This document shows positions 24,245 to 32,008 of a stretch of DNA of 64,000 bases, in pieces. Both the position numbers and the translations under genes were made by a program. Below the pieces are notes generated by a model. The model was given only the letters and a program-made list of their open reading frames with translations, had not been told where the DNA came from and made no database searches. Every line of letters begins with the position of its first letter. Position 1 is the first letter of the stretch. Source of the stretch: Methylophilus glucosoxydans (GTDB taxonomy: Bacteria > Pseudomonadota > Gammaproteobacteria > Burkholderiales > Methylophilaceae); assembly GCF_042676145.1 (NCBI RefSeq), contig NZ_JBHTJW010000001.1, forward strand, positions 248,001 through 312,000, written 5' to 3'.

Positions 24245-25111
24245 ATGGCGCAACGTGAGTCTTTGCGTGGGTTGTCGTTGAAGCCCGCCCGGATGTCGGC
24301 TACCAGCTTACCTGAGTTGAGCTTGCATAAGCGGCAGTTGGGCGAGCTGGCGGGGGTGTTCCGCTGGTCAGTATTGGCGACTGAACAGTTGCTCATACGT
24401 GACCGCCGCCAGGGTTGGCATGCAGTAGGCATGCTGCTGGTGGTCGCGCTGCATGCGCTGGTGATCGCCAGTTTTCTGCTGTTTGAAGAGGAACTCATTG
24501 AGTTGCCCAAGCCAGAGCCGATCACGGTATCGTTGATTACCTTGCCTGCAAAAAAAGAGGAGGCGCCTGCGCCAGAGGTGGTGCCCATCATCAAGCAGCA
24601 GCCGGTGGTGAAGCCGGTGATCAAACCAAAGGAAACGCCAGTCAAGCCCATAGAGCGACCGGCACCAGTGGTGGAACGGATCACGGAAACCACGCCAGAT
24701 CAGCCCAAGTTTGAAGCCAGCACCCAGCCTGCCGCGCCGCCGCTGGAAGCACCGCAAGCGGCTGCCCCAAGCAAGCCCGCACCTGCGCCTGCTGCGCCAC
24801 CCAAGCACGAGGTGGAAGAAAAAGAGGAGCCGCCAAAGTTTGGCGTGGCTTACCTGAACAACCCGGCGCCGGAATATCCGCGATTGTCACAGCGCGCCGG
24901 TGAAGAGGGGCGCGTGTTGCTCAGGGTGCTGGTGTCGGCAGAAGGCCACCCGGAGTCGGTAGAGATTTTTAAAAGCAGTGGCTATGAGCGGCTGGACAAG
25001 GCGGCACTCAATGCCGTCAAGCAATGGCGGTTTGAGCCAGCCCGCAAAGGCGGCAAGGCGCTCAGTGCTTTCGTCAATGTGCCATTGTCTTTCTCACTCA
25101 CACAAAATTAA
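24245..25111 (+). CDS. tonB: TonB energy transducer
   Basis: A 288-residue protein that spans the periplasm and passes proton-motive force to outer-membrane receptors. The single membrane helix is at about 59-80, after an unusually long cytoplasmic N-terminus of nearly 60 residues. A Pro/Lys/Glu-rich spacer runs about 88-200. The TonB C-terminal domain (about 205-288) contains APEYPRLSQRAGEEGRVLLR, ALNAVKQWRFEPARKGG and VNVPLSFSL. ATG at 24245, with GGAGATGG upstream. Followed by exbB and exbD. Confidence 0.95.
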   Translation: MAQRESLRGLSLKPARMSATSLPELSLHKRQLGELAGVFRWSVLATEQLLIRDRRQGWHAVGMLLVVALHALVIASFLLFEEELIELPKPEPITVSLITLPAKKEEAPAPEVVPIIKQQPVVKPVIKPKETPVKPIERPAPVVERITETTPDQPKFEASTQPAAPPLEAPQAAAPSKPAPAPAAPPKHEVEEKEEPPKFGVAYLNNPAPEYPRLSQRAGEEGRVLLRVLVSAEGHPESVEIFKSSGYERLDKAALNAVKQWRFEPARKGGKALSAFVNVPLSFSLTQN

Positions 25112-25138
25112 ATCAGTTTTTATTGAAAGGAACGTTTG

Positions 25139-25882
25139 ATGCAATCAACTAGTGGTTTGGCATTTATTACCGAGGGTGGGGTTGTCTCGGTCATCGTGGC
25201 GCTGGTGCTGCTGACCATGTCGGTCATGAGCTGGTATTTTATTGTGGTCAAGGCTTGGCAAGTCTTCAAGCACAAGCGCGAAGTCACGGCTTATGTAAAG
25301 CAGTTCTGGCGCAAAGCAACTTTGCAAGAGGCCCTGCAGGATACGCAGATGCAATCACCAGCGTTCCGCCTGGCGCTGACTGCCGTGGAATCTACCCAGC
25401 ACCATCAGCAACATGCCAGCCAGTCTCTGGGCGCGGCTTGCAGCCAGGATGAGTTTGTTGCACGCCAGTTGCGCCGTACCTTGTCGCAAGAACAGGCAGG
25501 CATGGAGAGCGGGTTGTCTGTGCTTGCTTCTGTGGGCAGCGTGGCTCCGTTTGTTGGTTTGTTTGGGACGGTGTGGGGGATTTATCACGCGCTGACCGCG
25601 ATTGGCCAATCCGGCGTGGCGACCATCGACAAGGTGGCCGGCCCGGTTGGTGAGGCTTTGATTATGACGGCGATTGGTCTGGCGGTGGCGATCCCGGCTG
25701 TGTTGGCCTATAACGCCTTTATCAAGGCGAATCGCAGTGTCATGGCCGAGCTCGAGAATTTTGCGCAAGACTTGCATACCTTGCTGACTACGGGTGCGCC
25801 ATTGATGATCAAGCAAGGTCAGAAACCTGCCAATGTGACTGAGCTGCACGCTAAAGTCGCAAGCAAAGGTGGCAACCTATGA
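25139..25882 (+). CDS. exbB: ExbB proton-channel subunit
   Basis: A 247-residue MotA/TolQ/ExbB-family membrane protein. ATG at 25139 has AAAGGAA upstream. Three membrane segments are seen (about 10-35, 130-155 and 170-195). The conserved core GLSVLASVGSVAPFVGLFGT and VWGIYHAL, GPVGEALIMTAIGLAVAIPA is intact. Forms the proton channel with ExbD that energises TonB. Overlaps exbD by 4 bases. Confidence 0.95.
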   Translation: MQSTSGLAFITEGGVVSVIVALVLLTMSVMSWYFIVVKAWQVFKHKREVTAYVKQFWRKATLQEALQDTQMQSPAFRLALTAVESTQHHQQHASQSLGAACSQDEFVARQLRRTLSQEQAGMESGLSVLASVGSVAPFVGLFGTVWGIYHALTAIGQSGVATIDKVAGPVGEALIMTAIGLAVAIPAVLAYNAFIKANRSVMAELENFAQDLHTLLTTGAPLMIKQGQKPANVTELHAKVASKGGNL

Positions 25883-26298
25883 TGGGGCAAAATCCTTTTA
25901 GCGCGGGTGAACACACCCAGCCCATGAGTGAAATCAACACCACGCCGCTGGTCGATGTGATGCTAGTCTTGCTGGTGATTTTTATCATTACTGCGCCCTT
26001 GCTGACGCATGCGGTCAAGATTGATTTGCCTCAGGCCACCTCGCAGCCACTGGAGGAAAAGCCGGAAGTGATTGACCTAGCGGTGGATGCAGACGGTAAG
26101 CTGTTCTGGAACGATAGCGAAATCCAGGCGCCAGAGTTGGCTGCCAAGTTGCAGGAAGAAGCAGGCAGGCAGCAACAGTCCGAGTTGCAGATTCGCGCAG
26201 ATAAAAACACCCGCTATCAAGTGCTGGCCGAGGTGTTGGCCAAGGCGCAAACGGCAGGCATGAAAAAAATTGGCTTTGTCAGCCAGCCGCAACCTTGA
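25879..26298 (+). CDS. exbD: ExbD proton-channel subunit
   Basis: A 139-residue protein with one N-terminal membrane helix containing the conserved Asp (NTTPLVDVMLVLLVIFII, Asp at about 25) and a periplasmic domain. Works with ExbB and TonB. Two adjacent ATG codons are possible starts, at 25879 and 25882; the first overlaps the exbB stop. Confidence 0.95.
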   Translation: MMGQNPFSAGEHTQPMSEINTTPLVDVMLVLLVIFIITAPLLTHAVKIDLPQATSQPLEEKPEVIDLAVDADGKLFWNDSEIQAPELAAKLQEEAGRQQQSELQIRADKNTRYQVLAEVLAKAQTAGMKKIGFVSQPQP

Positions 26299-26327
26299 TT
26301 CAAATTCATCTGAGTTAACCATTGCAT

Positions 26328-27464
26328 ATGAAACAGCAAACCATCCGCCGCTGGGCATGGATCCATAAATGGAGCAGTCTGGTCTGTACAGCATTCATGT
26401 TGCTGTTATGCCTGACCGGTCTGCCCCTGATCTTTATGCATGAGCTGCATCATCTGCTGGGTGACCAGATTGAAACGCCCGTGATCAGTCATGCCGGGCC
26501 CAATGCCAGCATGGATAGCCTGATGGCGGCGGCCAAAGCCCGTTACCCCAAGCTGGTGCCGCAATATATGTACCGCGAAGACGACGAGCCCTTGCAATGG
26601 GTGGTCCGCTTGGGTGCGACGCCGACTGACATCACGAATACCCACAACGTGGTACTCGATGCGCGTACGGCACAGGTATTGGGTGAGCCCAAGGATGACG
26701 AAGGCTTTTTATATGTGATGTTCAAGCTGCATGTTGATTTATTCGCGGGCTTGCCTGGCATGTTGTTTCTGGGGTTGATGGGCTTTTTGCTGTTGATTGC
26801 CCTTATTTCTGGCGTGGTGCTGTATGCGCCTTTCATGCGCAAACTGCCGTTTGGCGAGATCCGTCACCAGCGTGGCGACAAGCTCAAGCGCCTTGATATC
26901 CATAACTTTCTGGGCATCGTCACGCTCTGCTGGTTGCTGGTGGTGGGGGCGACCGGCGTGATCAATGCCTGGTCGGATTTGCTGATTAAATACTGGCAAT
27001 TTGACCAAATGGCGCAAATGGTCGCGCCCTATAAAAACCTGCCTCCACCGACAGCGTTTGCCTCACTGCAGCAGTCTTTGCAAGTGGCGCAGCGTGCCGA
27101 ACCCGAGATGCAATTAGGCTTTATCGCCTTTCCAGGCACGCCTTATACCAGCCGGCATCATTATGGCATTTTCATGCGTGGCGATAGCCCGCTGACCAAG
27201 CGCCTGTTCAAGCCCGTGCTGGTCGATGCACAGACCGCACAGCTGACCGATAGTCGACCGCTGCCCTGGTATCTGGTGGGCTTGCTGGTATCGCAGCCGT
27301 TGCATTTTGGCGATTATGGTGGCATGACCTTGAAGTGGATTTGGGCGGTGCTGGATGTATTGAGTATTGTGGTGTTGTGGACCGGGCTCAAGCTCTGGTG
27401 GAAAAAGCGCCACCAATATGTGCCGGATATTCAAACGCGCATCATACTCAGTGAGGCGAGTTGA
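26328..27464 (+). CDS. PepSY-associated membrane protein (PiuB-like)
   Basis: A 378-residue inner-membrane protein of the PepSY_TM family, with the ATG at 26328 preferred over an in-frame TTG two codons upstream. N-terminal RRWAWIHKWSSLVCTAFMLLLCLTGLPL is the first helix with a conserved His; other helices are at about 140-165, 195-215 and 330-360, with a closing GLKLWWKKR. Members are linked to siderophore uptake (PiuB) and may reduce or release iron in the periplasm. Directly follows tonB-exbB-exbD. Confidence 0.88.
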   Translation: MKQQTIRRWAWIHKWSSLVCTAFMLLLCLTGLPLIFMHELHHLLGDQIETPVISHAGPNASMDSLMAAAKARYPKLVPQYMYREDDEPLQWVVRLGATPTDITNTHNVVLDARTAQVLGEPKDDEGFLYVMFKLHVDLFAGLPGMLFLGLMGFLLLIALISGVVLYAPFMRKLPFGEIRHQRGDKLKRLDIHNFLGIVTLCWLLVVGATGVINAWSDLLIKYWQFDQMAQMVAPYKNLPPPTAFASLQQSLQVAQRAEPEMQLGFIAFPGTPYTSRHHYGIFMRGDSPLTKRLFKPVLVDAQTAQLTDSRPLPWYLVGLLVSQPLHFGDYGGMTLKWIWAVLDVLSIVVLWTGLKLWWKKRHQYVPDIQTRIILSEAS

Positions 27465-27566
27465 GCATCCGGTTTGATGAATAGCGTTTTTGTGAATATC
27501 GACACTGTTTGTGAAATTAAACCTCTGGGGTTTCAACGGCGATGTCTCAATAGGCGAACATGAATC

Positions 27567-27806
27567 ATGGTCACACATCTGTTTATGCAAAGTAAATCAC
27601 TGTCACAAATCTTTTTATGGCCGCTGGTTATTGGCCTCATCACTGTTCTGGGCCTGGTGACTGCCTTGCTGGTAGATGATGCCCGCGAATTGCTGTCGGA
27701 TGCAGCGGTGGCGCTGCCGATTGTGATTAGCCTTTATTACTATCTTTGCAAGCCGCGCTTGCTTGCCCGTTTTTTGCCCGGCCAGCCTGGGCGCGCCCGC
27801 AAGTAA
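27567..27806 (+). CDS. Small inner-membrane protein in the iron cluster
   Basis: A 79-residue protein with two hydrophobic helices (about 15-35 and 45-62) separated by a DDARELLSD loop, and a basic tail. Similar small two-helix proteins follow PepSY_TM genes in other iron loci, but I cannot name the family. Start could also be the internal ATG at 27585; neither has a clear ribosome site. It lies 102 bases after the PepSY gene. Confidence 0.65.
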   Translation: MVTHLFMQSKSLSQIFLWPLVIGLITVLGLVTALLVDDARELLSDAAVALPIVISLYYYLCKPRLLARFLPGQPGRARK

Positions 27807-27852
27807 GTCTTTTTTTGATTGCCCCGCAAGCTGCTGGGCTGTCTTTAGTTTA

Positions 27853-27910
27853 GCCAGCCACCGAGTCGTCACTCCAGTAGCCAGCCAGTTTTTAAATTGG
27901 ATGATTGGAG
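27853..27910 (+). promoter_or_regulatory. Shared 5'-leader motif, copy A (azurin)
   Basis: GCCAGCCACCGAG (27853-27865), a 6-base loop, CTCCAGTAGCCAGC (27872-27885), a linker, then the azurin Shine-Dalgarno GGAG (27907-27910), 5 bases before the ATG. CTCCA (27872-27876) can pair with TGGAG (27906-27910), hiding the ribosome site, or ACTC can pair with the upstream GAGT (27863-27866). Three further copies precede TonB receptor genes. Function is inferred from sequence only. Confidence 0.7.
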
Positions 27911-27915
27911 CATAG

Positions 27916-28431
27916 ATGAAACTCACTTTTAACCCCCGCCTTTCCGCGAGCCAGCCTTCTTTTTCAGCGCGCTTATTGTTAAAAGCCGCGCCGCTCGCCG
28001 TGGTTGCCAGCACTTTATTACTACAAGCCAATGCGCAGGCCGCAGACCATTGTGAAGTCACGGTAGAAGCCACGGATGCCATGAGCTATAACGTCAAGGA
28101 AATTGCTGTGCCCAAAGCCTGTGCCTCTTTTGCCATTCGCTTGAAGCATACCGGCACCATGGCTAAAAACATCATGGGCCATAACCTGGTGATCAGCAAA
28201 CAGGCAGATGAACAGGGCGTATTGCAGGATGGCATGAAGGCAGGCATCGCCAAGTCTTTTGTCAAACCGCAGGACAGTCGCGTGCTCGCCGCCACCCAGG
28301 TGATTGGCGGTGGTGAGAGTGCAGAGACCAGCCTTACACCCAAGCAGCTGGATGCATCAGCCAGTTATGTCTTCTTTTGCTCATTCCCCGGCCATGCCTC
28401 AATGATGAAAGGCACGCTCAAGCTGATCTAG
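27916..28431 (+). CDS. azu: Azurin (blue copper protein)
   Basis: A 171-residue precursor of a periplasmic type-1 copper electron carrier. The export region is long (about 43 residues, with hydrophobic core at about 20-40). Copper ligands are visible with exact azurin spacing: His89 in MGHNLV, Cys155 in FFCSFPGH, His160 and Met164, so Cys minus first His is 66 as in Pseudomonas azurin. In methylotrophs azurin can accept electrons from amine or alcohol oxidation. Here it sits inside an iron/heme uptake cluster and carries the leader motif shared with the receptors. Confidence 0.96.
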   Translation: MKLTFNPRLSASQPSFSARLLLKAAPLAVVASTLLLQANAQAADHCEVTVEATDAMSYNVKEIAVPKACASFAIRLKHTGTMAKNIMGHNLVISKQADEQGVLQDGMKAGIAKSFVKPQDSRVLAATQVIGGGESAETSLTPKQLDASASYVFFCSFPGHASMMKGTLKLI

Positions 28432-28440
28432 TCCTTGCAG

Positions 28441-28462
28441 AACCTGCCTGCACCGGCAGGTT
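28441..28462 (+). terminator. Hairpin after azurin
   Basis: An 8-bp stem AACCTGCC/GGCAGGTT (28441-28448 with 28455-28462) just past the azurin stop. No clear T run, so termination would be weak. Confidence 0.4.
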
Positions 28463-28570
28463 CAAATGGGCACAGGGCCCAGTTGCGGGCGGTCACTTTG
28501 TTTCTTACTGGCAGTAAAAGCAAAGCGTTACCGCGGCTAAAACATGATGAGTGCGTTTGAGGAGAACACG

Positions 28571-29119
28571 ATGCAAGACACACAAAAATTACAGGCCGTT
28601 GGCACTGAAGCCAATGCGTTCCACCGGCAGTTTCAATCCCTGCAGTTAGCGACCACCAGTGATCAGGGATGGCCTGAAGCCAGCTATGCCACTTTTGTCG
28701 AGCACGAGCAGCGGTTTTATATTTATGTGAGTGAGTTGGCCGCCCATTGCGCCAATTTGCAACATCACGGTCGTTGCTCGGTGATGTTCATCGAAAGCGA
28801 GCAGGCAGCCAGCCATCCATTTGCCAGAAAGCGTCTTGTGCTGCAATGCCAGGCGCAAGAAGTGCCTAGGGATGAAGCTACGTTTGTATTGGTGATGGAT
28901 CAGTTTCATGCCAAATTTGGCAAATTTATGGAAGTGATCGCCAAACTGACGGACTTTCACCTGTATGCCTTAACACCGTTAGAGGGCAGCTATGTGGCTG
29001 GCTTTGCCAAAGCCTATCGCCTGACCGGCCAGGATTTATCTGAGGTGGCGCACCGTAACGAACAAGGCCATCGTGCGCCAGATAGCGCCAGTCAGGCGGA
29101 TCTGGATGCGTTGGTTTGA
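28571..29119 (+). CDS. HugZ/HutZ-family heme-utilisation protein
   Basis: A 182-residue protein of the split-barrel FMN-binding fold, heme-degrading HugZ branch. I chose the ATG at 28571 because GAGGAG lies 7 bases upstream; the frame also starts at 28544. The fold segment FQSLQLATTSDQGWPEASYA opens the protein, and the C-terminal LTDFHLYALTPLEGSYVAGF with AKAYRL is the HugZ/HutZ mark. Such proteins bind heme and support its use as iron source. Located directly before hmuTUV. Confidence 0.87.
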   Translation: MQDTQKLQAVGTEANAFHRQFQSLQLATTSDQGWPEASYATFVEHEQRFYIYVSELAAHCANLQHHGRCSVMFIESEQAASHPFARKRLVLQCQAQEVPRDEATFVLVMDQFHAKFGKFMEVIAKLTDFHLYALTPLEGSYVAGFAKAYRLTGQDLSEVAHRNEQGHRAPDSASQADLDALV

Positions 29120-29123
29120 TGGC

Positions 29124-30050
29124 ATGGATAAGCAGAAAACACGTATTCATGCCATGAATGCTTCAGTGGCGGCCAGACGGCAATTTTTACAGCAAGCGGG
29201 TGCATTGGGAATCACAGCCCTATTGCCCCAGTCTTTGGTGTGGGCCGCAGACACCGAGCCCGCGAGCCAGCGCATCGTCAGTATCGGCGGTGCTTTGACA
29301 GAAATGATATATGCACTCGGTGCCAGCCAGACCTTGGTCGGTGTAGATACCACTTCGCTTTTTCCGGCGGCGGCCACCAGGTTACCCAGTGTTGGCTATG
29401 CACGCACCTTGTCCAGCGAAGGGATTCTGGCATTGGCGCCGACCCTGGTAGTCGCCACTGAAGATGCCGGGCCCCCAGCCGTGCTAAGGCAAGTTCAGGC
29501 GGCAGGTGTGCCGCTAAGTATTCTGGCGGCGCATGACCGCTTTGAAGGCGTGGTAGATCGTATGCAACAGCTTGGGCATTTACTTGATCGTACGCCAGCG
29601 GCGACGCAATGCGTAGACAAACTCAAAGCCGACTGGCAGCGTGTGCGTGCGCCGATTCTGGCACGTAAAGGGCAGGGCCCACGTGTGCTGTTTGTGTTGT
29701 CACACGCCCCCGGCCAGGTCATGGTGGGAGGGCAGGGGAGCAGTGCCGAGGCCATGTTGCATTATGTGGGCGCACGCAATGCGGTGCAGGGCTTCCAGGG
29801 CTTTAAGCCCTTGACGCCCGAGGCCGTGATTGCGGCGCAGCCAGAGGTCGTTTTGTTCACAGAGCAAGGGCTGGCGGTGGTGGGTGGAGTCGAAGGCGCA
29901 CTGCGGCTGCCTGGCCTGGCGCAGACGCCTGCCGGGGAGCATCGCCGGATTGTGGCGCTGGAAGCCATGTTCATGCTAGGGTTCGGGCCACGATTGCCGC
30001 AGGCCGTCGCCGCACTTGATCAATTGCTCGGCAAGGCCATGACCCTATGA
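29124..30050 (+). CDS. hmuT: Heme ABC transporter periplasmic binding protein
   Basis: A 308-residue class-III substrate-binding protein. The start at 29124 is a choice among ATGs at 29106, 29124 and 29154; none has a good ribosome site, and translation may be coupled to the preceding stop at 29119. The N-terminus contains AARRQFLQQAG, a twin-arginine-like signal. The domain has RIVSIGGALTEMIYALGA, LPSVGYARTLSSEGILAL and a C-terminal GFGPRLPQAV, as in HmuT/HutB heme-binding proteins. Overlaps nothing upstream but is overlapped by the permease gene. Confidence 0.92.
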   Translation: MDKQKTRIHAMNASVAARRQFLQQAGALGITALLPQSLVWAADTEPASQRIVSIGGALTEMIYALGASQTLVGVDTTSLFPAAATRLPSVGYARTLSSEGILALAPTLVVATEDAGPPAVLRQVQAAGVPLSILAAHDRFEGVVDRMQQLGHLLDRTPAATQCVDKLKADWQRVRAPILARKGQGPRVLFVLSHAPGQVMVGGQGSSAEAMLHYVGARNAVQGFQGFKPLTPEAVIAAQPEVVLFTEQGLAVVGGVEGALRLPGLAQTPAGEHRRIVALEAMFMLGFGPRLPQAVAALDQLLGKAMTL

Positions 30051-31120
30051 TCAGCGCAACCGCCTGGCCGGTCTTCTGCGAGCGCCTAACCACCCGTTTT
30101 GCAACATATCCTTCCTGGGGTTTGGGTCTTGTCTTGCTGATCCTGCTCGCATTGTCGGCCTGGGCGGGGGCCGTCCCCGTGACGTTGGCTGACTGGCGCA
30201 TCGGCTGGTTGAATGACCCCTCTCATCCGCTCACAGGCGGTGCTTATGTGCTGTGGAATCTGCGATTGCCGCGCATTCTGTTTGCGGCACTGGTTGGGGC
30301 TGCCTTGGGATTGTCAGGCGCGCTCACGCAAGGCCTGTTTCGTAACCCGCTGGCCGATCCGGGGTTGCTGGGGGTGAGTAGTGGTGCCGCCTGCGCGGCG
30401 GCGTTAACTATTGTGCTGCTGGCTGGCTCGGGAATAGAGATTCCCATCACTTTACGCTATTGGCTGTTACCACTGACGGCTTTTTTCGGCGCGGTAAGCG
30501 TCTGCTTTTTGCTGGATGGCGTGGCGCGCTGGCTCACGGCTGATTCGATTGCCGGATTGTTACTGACCGGAATTGCGCTCAATGCGCTGGCTACCGCTGT
30601 CATAGGCTTATGCACCTATCTGGCGACGGATGAACAGCTGCGTAGCCTCACGTTCTGGACGTTAGGGTCGCTGGCGAGTGCCAGTTGGCGGCTGGTGCTG
30701 TTGTTGTCGCTGTTGTTAATCGGCGCGTTGGCCTATATGCAACGGCTGGTGAACGCCATGAATGCACTCGCGCTCGGTGAGGCCGCCGCCACCCATGTCG
30801 GCATTCACGTGCGTCAATTACGCCGCCGTGTCATTGTGCTGGTGGCGCTATTAAGCGGGTTTGCCGTCGCCTGGTGCGGCATGATCGGTTTTATCGGCTT
30901 GGTCGCCCCACATATTGTGCGTTTATTGATCGGGCCTGATCAGCGTCGTCTAGCCCCCCTTGCCATGCTGGTTGGCGCCATCCTGTTGCTATTGGCTGAT
31001 ACAGCGGCCCGTACGCTGGCGATTCCCGCAGAAATTCCAGTTGGGATTTTTACGGCATTGCTGGGTGCGCCGTTCTTCTTGCTATTGCTCGGGAGCCTCA
31101 GAAAAGGCGGTCATCTATGA
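30047..31120 (+). CDS. hmuU: Heme ABC transporter permease (FecCD family)
   Basis: A 357-residue inner-membrane permease with about nine to ten helices. Family marks are LRLPRILFAALVGAALGLSG, GLFRNPLADPGLLGVSSGAA and GFIGLVAPHIVRLLIG (about 285-300). Moves heme across the inner membrane with HmuT and HmuV. Overlaps both neighbours by 4 bases. Confidence 0.95.
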   Translation: MISATAWPVFCERLTTRFATYPSWGLGLVLLILLALSAWAGAVPVTLADWRIGWLNDPSHPLTGGAYVLWNLRLPRILFAALVGAALGLSGALTQGLFRNPLADPGLLGVSSGAACAAALTIVLLAGSGIEIPITLRYWLLPLTAFFGAVSVCFLLDGVARWLTADSIAGLLLTGIALNALATAVIGLCTYLATDEQLRSLTFWTLGSLASASWRLVLLLSLLLIGALAYMQRLVNAMNALALGEAAATHVGIHVRQLRRRVIVLVALLSGFAVAWCGMIGFIGLVAPHIVRLLIGPDQRRLAPLAMLVGAILLLLADTAARTLAIPAEIPVGIFTALLGAPFFLLLLGSLRKGGHL

Positions 31121-31950
31121 GTTATCGCGCTGCACATTTGCTCGAGCTGCAAGCCGTGACACTCAAATTGGGAGGCCATGTTTTTGGTCCGTTTTCGATG
31201 ACCGTGCAGCCAGGTGAACGGATTGCGGTGCTCGGACCCAGTGGCGCCGGTAAATCCACCTTGCTCAAGTTGCTCGCGCGCGAGTATTTGCCCAGCAGTG
31301 GCCAAGTCAGGCTGCGTGAGCGCTGTTTGACAACGTGGTCACTGGTCGACTTAAGCCGCCAACGCGCCATCTTGCCACAGTCGCATGAGGTCGCCTTTGG
31401 GTTGCCCGTTGAACTGGTGATTGGTCTTGGCCGGGTCGCCAGAATGGTCGATCCTGATTTAAATGTGATAGTGCGTCAGGCGGCAGAACTGGCGTGTGCC
31501 CGGCACTTGCTGCCGCGCCGGTTCGATACCCTGTCCGGTGGCGAAAAGGCGCGCGTCCATCTCGCCAGAGTGTTTGCGCAATTGTGGGATATCGAGCAAG
31601 GCCTGTTGCTGGTAGATGAGCCGATGGCGGCGCTCGACCCCGGCTTGCAGTGGCAACTGATGGCTGCCATGGACCAATTTGCCCGCCAGCGTGGGCATGC
31701 GATTTTCGCTATCTTGCATGATATCAATCAGGCCTTGCAGGGATTCGACCGGCTCGTGCTGATTAAAGACGGGCGTCTCATCGGCGATTATCCGCGCAGG
31801 CAAATTGCCCTGTCGACGCTGGCTGCTTTGTACGAAGTTAATTTGGTCAGTGCGGTCACTGAGCAAGGGCAAATGCTGGTTGCCCCCGAGGCGGCCCTAG
31901 TCACTTCTGTTGATTTTATGAATGATAATTGTTATCATTCAATGTATTAA
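31117..31950 (+). CDS. hmuV: Heme ABC transporter ATPase
   Basis: A 277-residue ABC ATPase. Walker A GPSGAGKST is at about 40-48, signature LSGGEKARVHLARV at about 140, Walker B LLLVDEPMAALDP at about 165, and the switch His in ILHDIN. The last codons (NDNCYHSMY) are written over a Fur box at 31921-31939, so the gene end doubles as the control region of the next receptor. Confidence 0.95.
   Translation: MSYRAAHLLELQAVTLKLGGHVFGPFSMTVQPGERIAVLGPSGAGKSTLLKLLAREYLPSSGQVRLRERCLTTWSLVDLSRQRAILPQSHEVAFGLPVELVIGLGRVARMVDPDLNVIVRQAAELACARHLLPRRFDTLSGGEKARVHLARVFAQLWDIEQGLLLVDEPMAALDPGLQWQLMAAMDQFARQRGHAIFAILHDINQALQGFDRLVLIKDGRLIGDYPRRQIALSTLAALYEVNLVSAVTEQGQMLVAPEAALVTSVDFMNDNCYHSMY
31921..31939 (+). 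promoter_or_regulatory. Fur box inside the 3' end of hmuV
   Basis: AATGATAATTGTTATCATT, a perfect 8-3-8 inverted repeat matching the Fur operator, located within the final codons of hmuV and 70 bases upstream of the next TonB receptor ATG. The identical 19 bases occur in the box at 55515-55535. Confidence 0.88.
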
Positions 31951-31951
31951 T

Positions 31952-32001
31952 GCAAGCCAACGAGTCCTTTATCTCCTGTAGCCAGCGATTGTTTACTGGA
32001 G
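31952..32001 (+). promoter_or_regulatory. Shared 5'-leader motif, copy C (TonB receptor)
   Basis: GCAAGCCAACGAG (31952-31964), an 8-base loop, CTCCTGTAGCCAGC (31973-31986), then the Shine-Dalgarno GGAG (31998-32001), 7 bases before the ATG. CTCC-T-GTA can pair with TAC-T-GGAG around one T-T mismatch; GAG (31962-31964) can compete for CTC. Begins 12 bases after the Fur box, hence close to the probable mRNA start. Confidence 0.7.
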
Positions 32002-32008
32002 TTTTTGT

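Noticed and set aside
24681..24890. Frames antisense to the Pro-rich part of tonB
   Set aside because: Low-complexity coding on the plus strand opens spurious minus frames.
27853..32001. The leader motif as a cobalamin riboswitch
   Set aside because: The motif is only about 35 bases and lacks the B12-box GCCACTG-type core and the multi-helix scaffold of cobalamin riboswitches.
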